From DASQFQ01 sp963722815 (lineage in GTDB: Bacteria > Actinomycetota > Thermoleophilia > Solirubrobacterales > Solirubrobacteraceae), in contig CAVROM010000011.1 of NCBI GenBank assembly GCA_963722815.1, positions 1 through 64,000 of the forward strand: 64,000 bases of DNA, given 5' to 3'. How positions within the stretch are numbered: position 1 is the stretch's first letter; each line of letters opens with the position of its first letter. The notes beneath the pieces are model-generated. The model did no database searches, had not been told where the DNA came from, and worked only from the letters and a program-made list of their open reading frames with translations. This document shows positions 63,408 through 64,000 of the stretch, piece after piece. The translations under genes and the position numbers were made by a program.

Positions 63408-64000
63408 CGCGGCGCGGACCTTCTGCGGGCGCTTCGGGGTCGGCCGCGGCGCGGTGAGCGACTCGGTCCACTCCGCGGCGTCGAGCTCGCCCTCGATCAC
63501 GCCGGCCAGCCCGCGCAGCGTCGGCGCGTCGACGCCGGCGGCCTGCACGCGCTCCGCGAGCAGCGGCACGCACGCGACGGCCTCGGCGGTCTGGCCGAGC
63601 GCGGAGTCGATGTCCTCGGCCGGCATGCCCTCGGCGAGCATCTCGCCGGCGCGGCGGTTGCGCGAGCCCTCGGCCATCACGGTCGCGACGAGATCGCCGG
63701 CGCCGGCGAGGCCGGCGAACGTCTCGGGCGCGGAGCCCTCGTGGCGGGCGAGCGCGTCGATCTCGGCGAACACCTTGCCGGCCGCCGCGCCGGCTGCGTT
63801 CGGCCCGGCGGTGGAGGCGGCCGCGGCGGCGAGGGCGGCGGCGTTCTTGGCGCAGCCGGCGAGCTCGACGCCGACGACGTCGCGCGTGTAGCCCGCGTCG
63901 AAGCCGGCGGCGGTCAGCGCCGTGGTGACCTGGCGGCCGAAGGCAGGGTCCTGCGAGCCGACGACGAGCGAGGCGCCGTCGCTCAGGGCGGCGGCGGCAT
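63405..64000 (-). CDS. gpsA: Glycerol-3-phosphate dehydrogenase, 5' part outside the window
   Basis: The C-terminal about 197 residues are present. They show the catalytic lysine block VVGVELAGCAKNAAALAAA (usually AxKN) and GLAGAGDLVATVMAEGSRNR, both typical of NAD(P)H-dependent GpsA, which makes sn-glycerol 3-phosphate for phospholipids. The Rossmann domain lies beyond position 64000. A Cys-Ala in place of the usual Ala-Leu before the catalytic lysine is a small oddity. The stop overlaps the -10 of the ECF sigma gene. Confidence 0.85.
   Translation of the reverse strand, partial: AAAALSDGASLVVGSQDPAFGRQVTTALTAAGFDAGYTRDVVGVELAGCAKNAAALAAAAASTAGPNAAGAAAGKVFAEIDALARHEGSAPETFAGLAGAGDLVATVMAEGSRNRRAGEMLAEGMPAEDIDSALGQTAEAVACVPLLAERVQAAGVDAPTLRGLAGVIEGELDAAEWTESLTAPRPTPKRPQKVRAA

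Overview
The window is very GC-rich DNA from an actinobacterium. The closest fit I can infer, from gene content alone, is class Thermoleophilia (a Solirubrobacter/Conexibacter-like soil organism). Pointers are the FHA-ParA pair, the htpX/pspAB/pspAA/pspA cluster, AddAB-type recombination nuclease, and frequent GTG/TTG starts with 4-bp GTGA/ATGA gene overlaps. No rRNA gene, complete tRNA or CRISPR array is present.

Layout. Positions 1-8008 are an insertion-sequence graveyard. It holds an IS110 transposase tail, the 3' half of a tRNA-Phe, an ABC-ATPase scrap, a complete IS3-family element with a 5-bp target duplication and a textbook -1 frameshift signal, a dead IS1380 copy, an intact IS1182 and an intact IS1380. 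From 8009 on the DNA is gene-dense core chromosome: addA-addB (8.0-14.4 kb); mocR/eamA divergent pair (14.9-17.2); topB and a MarP-like protease (19.2-22.6); a penicillin-binding protein, lipoproteins, FHA, ParA and an L,D-transpeptidase (22.7-28.0); a GGDEF protein and the aspartate-family operon lysA-hom-thrC-thrB (28.0-33.9); a hydroxyproline dehydratase-like/reductase pair (34.9-36.9); lgt and an M23 peptidase (36.8-38.8); the Psp envelope-stress genes (40.5-43.5); an NlpC/P60 hydrolase under a c-di-AMP riboswitch (44.1-44.9); xseA-xseB (47.4-49.0); a homocysteine methyltransferase/FAD oxidase pair (50.9-53.1); thiolase and 3-hydroxyacyl-CoA dehydrogenase (55.5-57.5); and two tandem ECF sigma/anti-sigma modules ending in a partial gpsA (61.2-64.0).

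How genes work together. Several groups serve the cell envelope: the PBP, L,D-transpeptidase, M23 and NlpC/P60 hydrolases, Lgt, a CWB2 lipoprotein and the Psp system. The aspartate-family operon makes lysine and threonine. The thiolase and dehydrogenase act in beta-oxidation. The racemase-fold protein and OCD-like reductase suggest trans-3-hydroxyproline breakdown to proline.

Two global properties stand out. First, many genes have a TANNNT hexamer 5-12 nt before the start codon, implying leaderless or near-leaderless mRNAs; two divergent pairs share one symmetric TA-S-TCTA heptamer as -10 for both directions. Second, about 34 single-base frame breaks, mostly +1 in short homopolymers, interrupt otherwise well-conserved genes. 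This looks more like assembly/sequencing indels than decay, so most broken core genes are annotated as one reconstructed CDS. Two small families of intergenic hairpin repeats (three and two copies) also show conserved loops with substituted stems.
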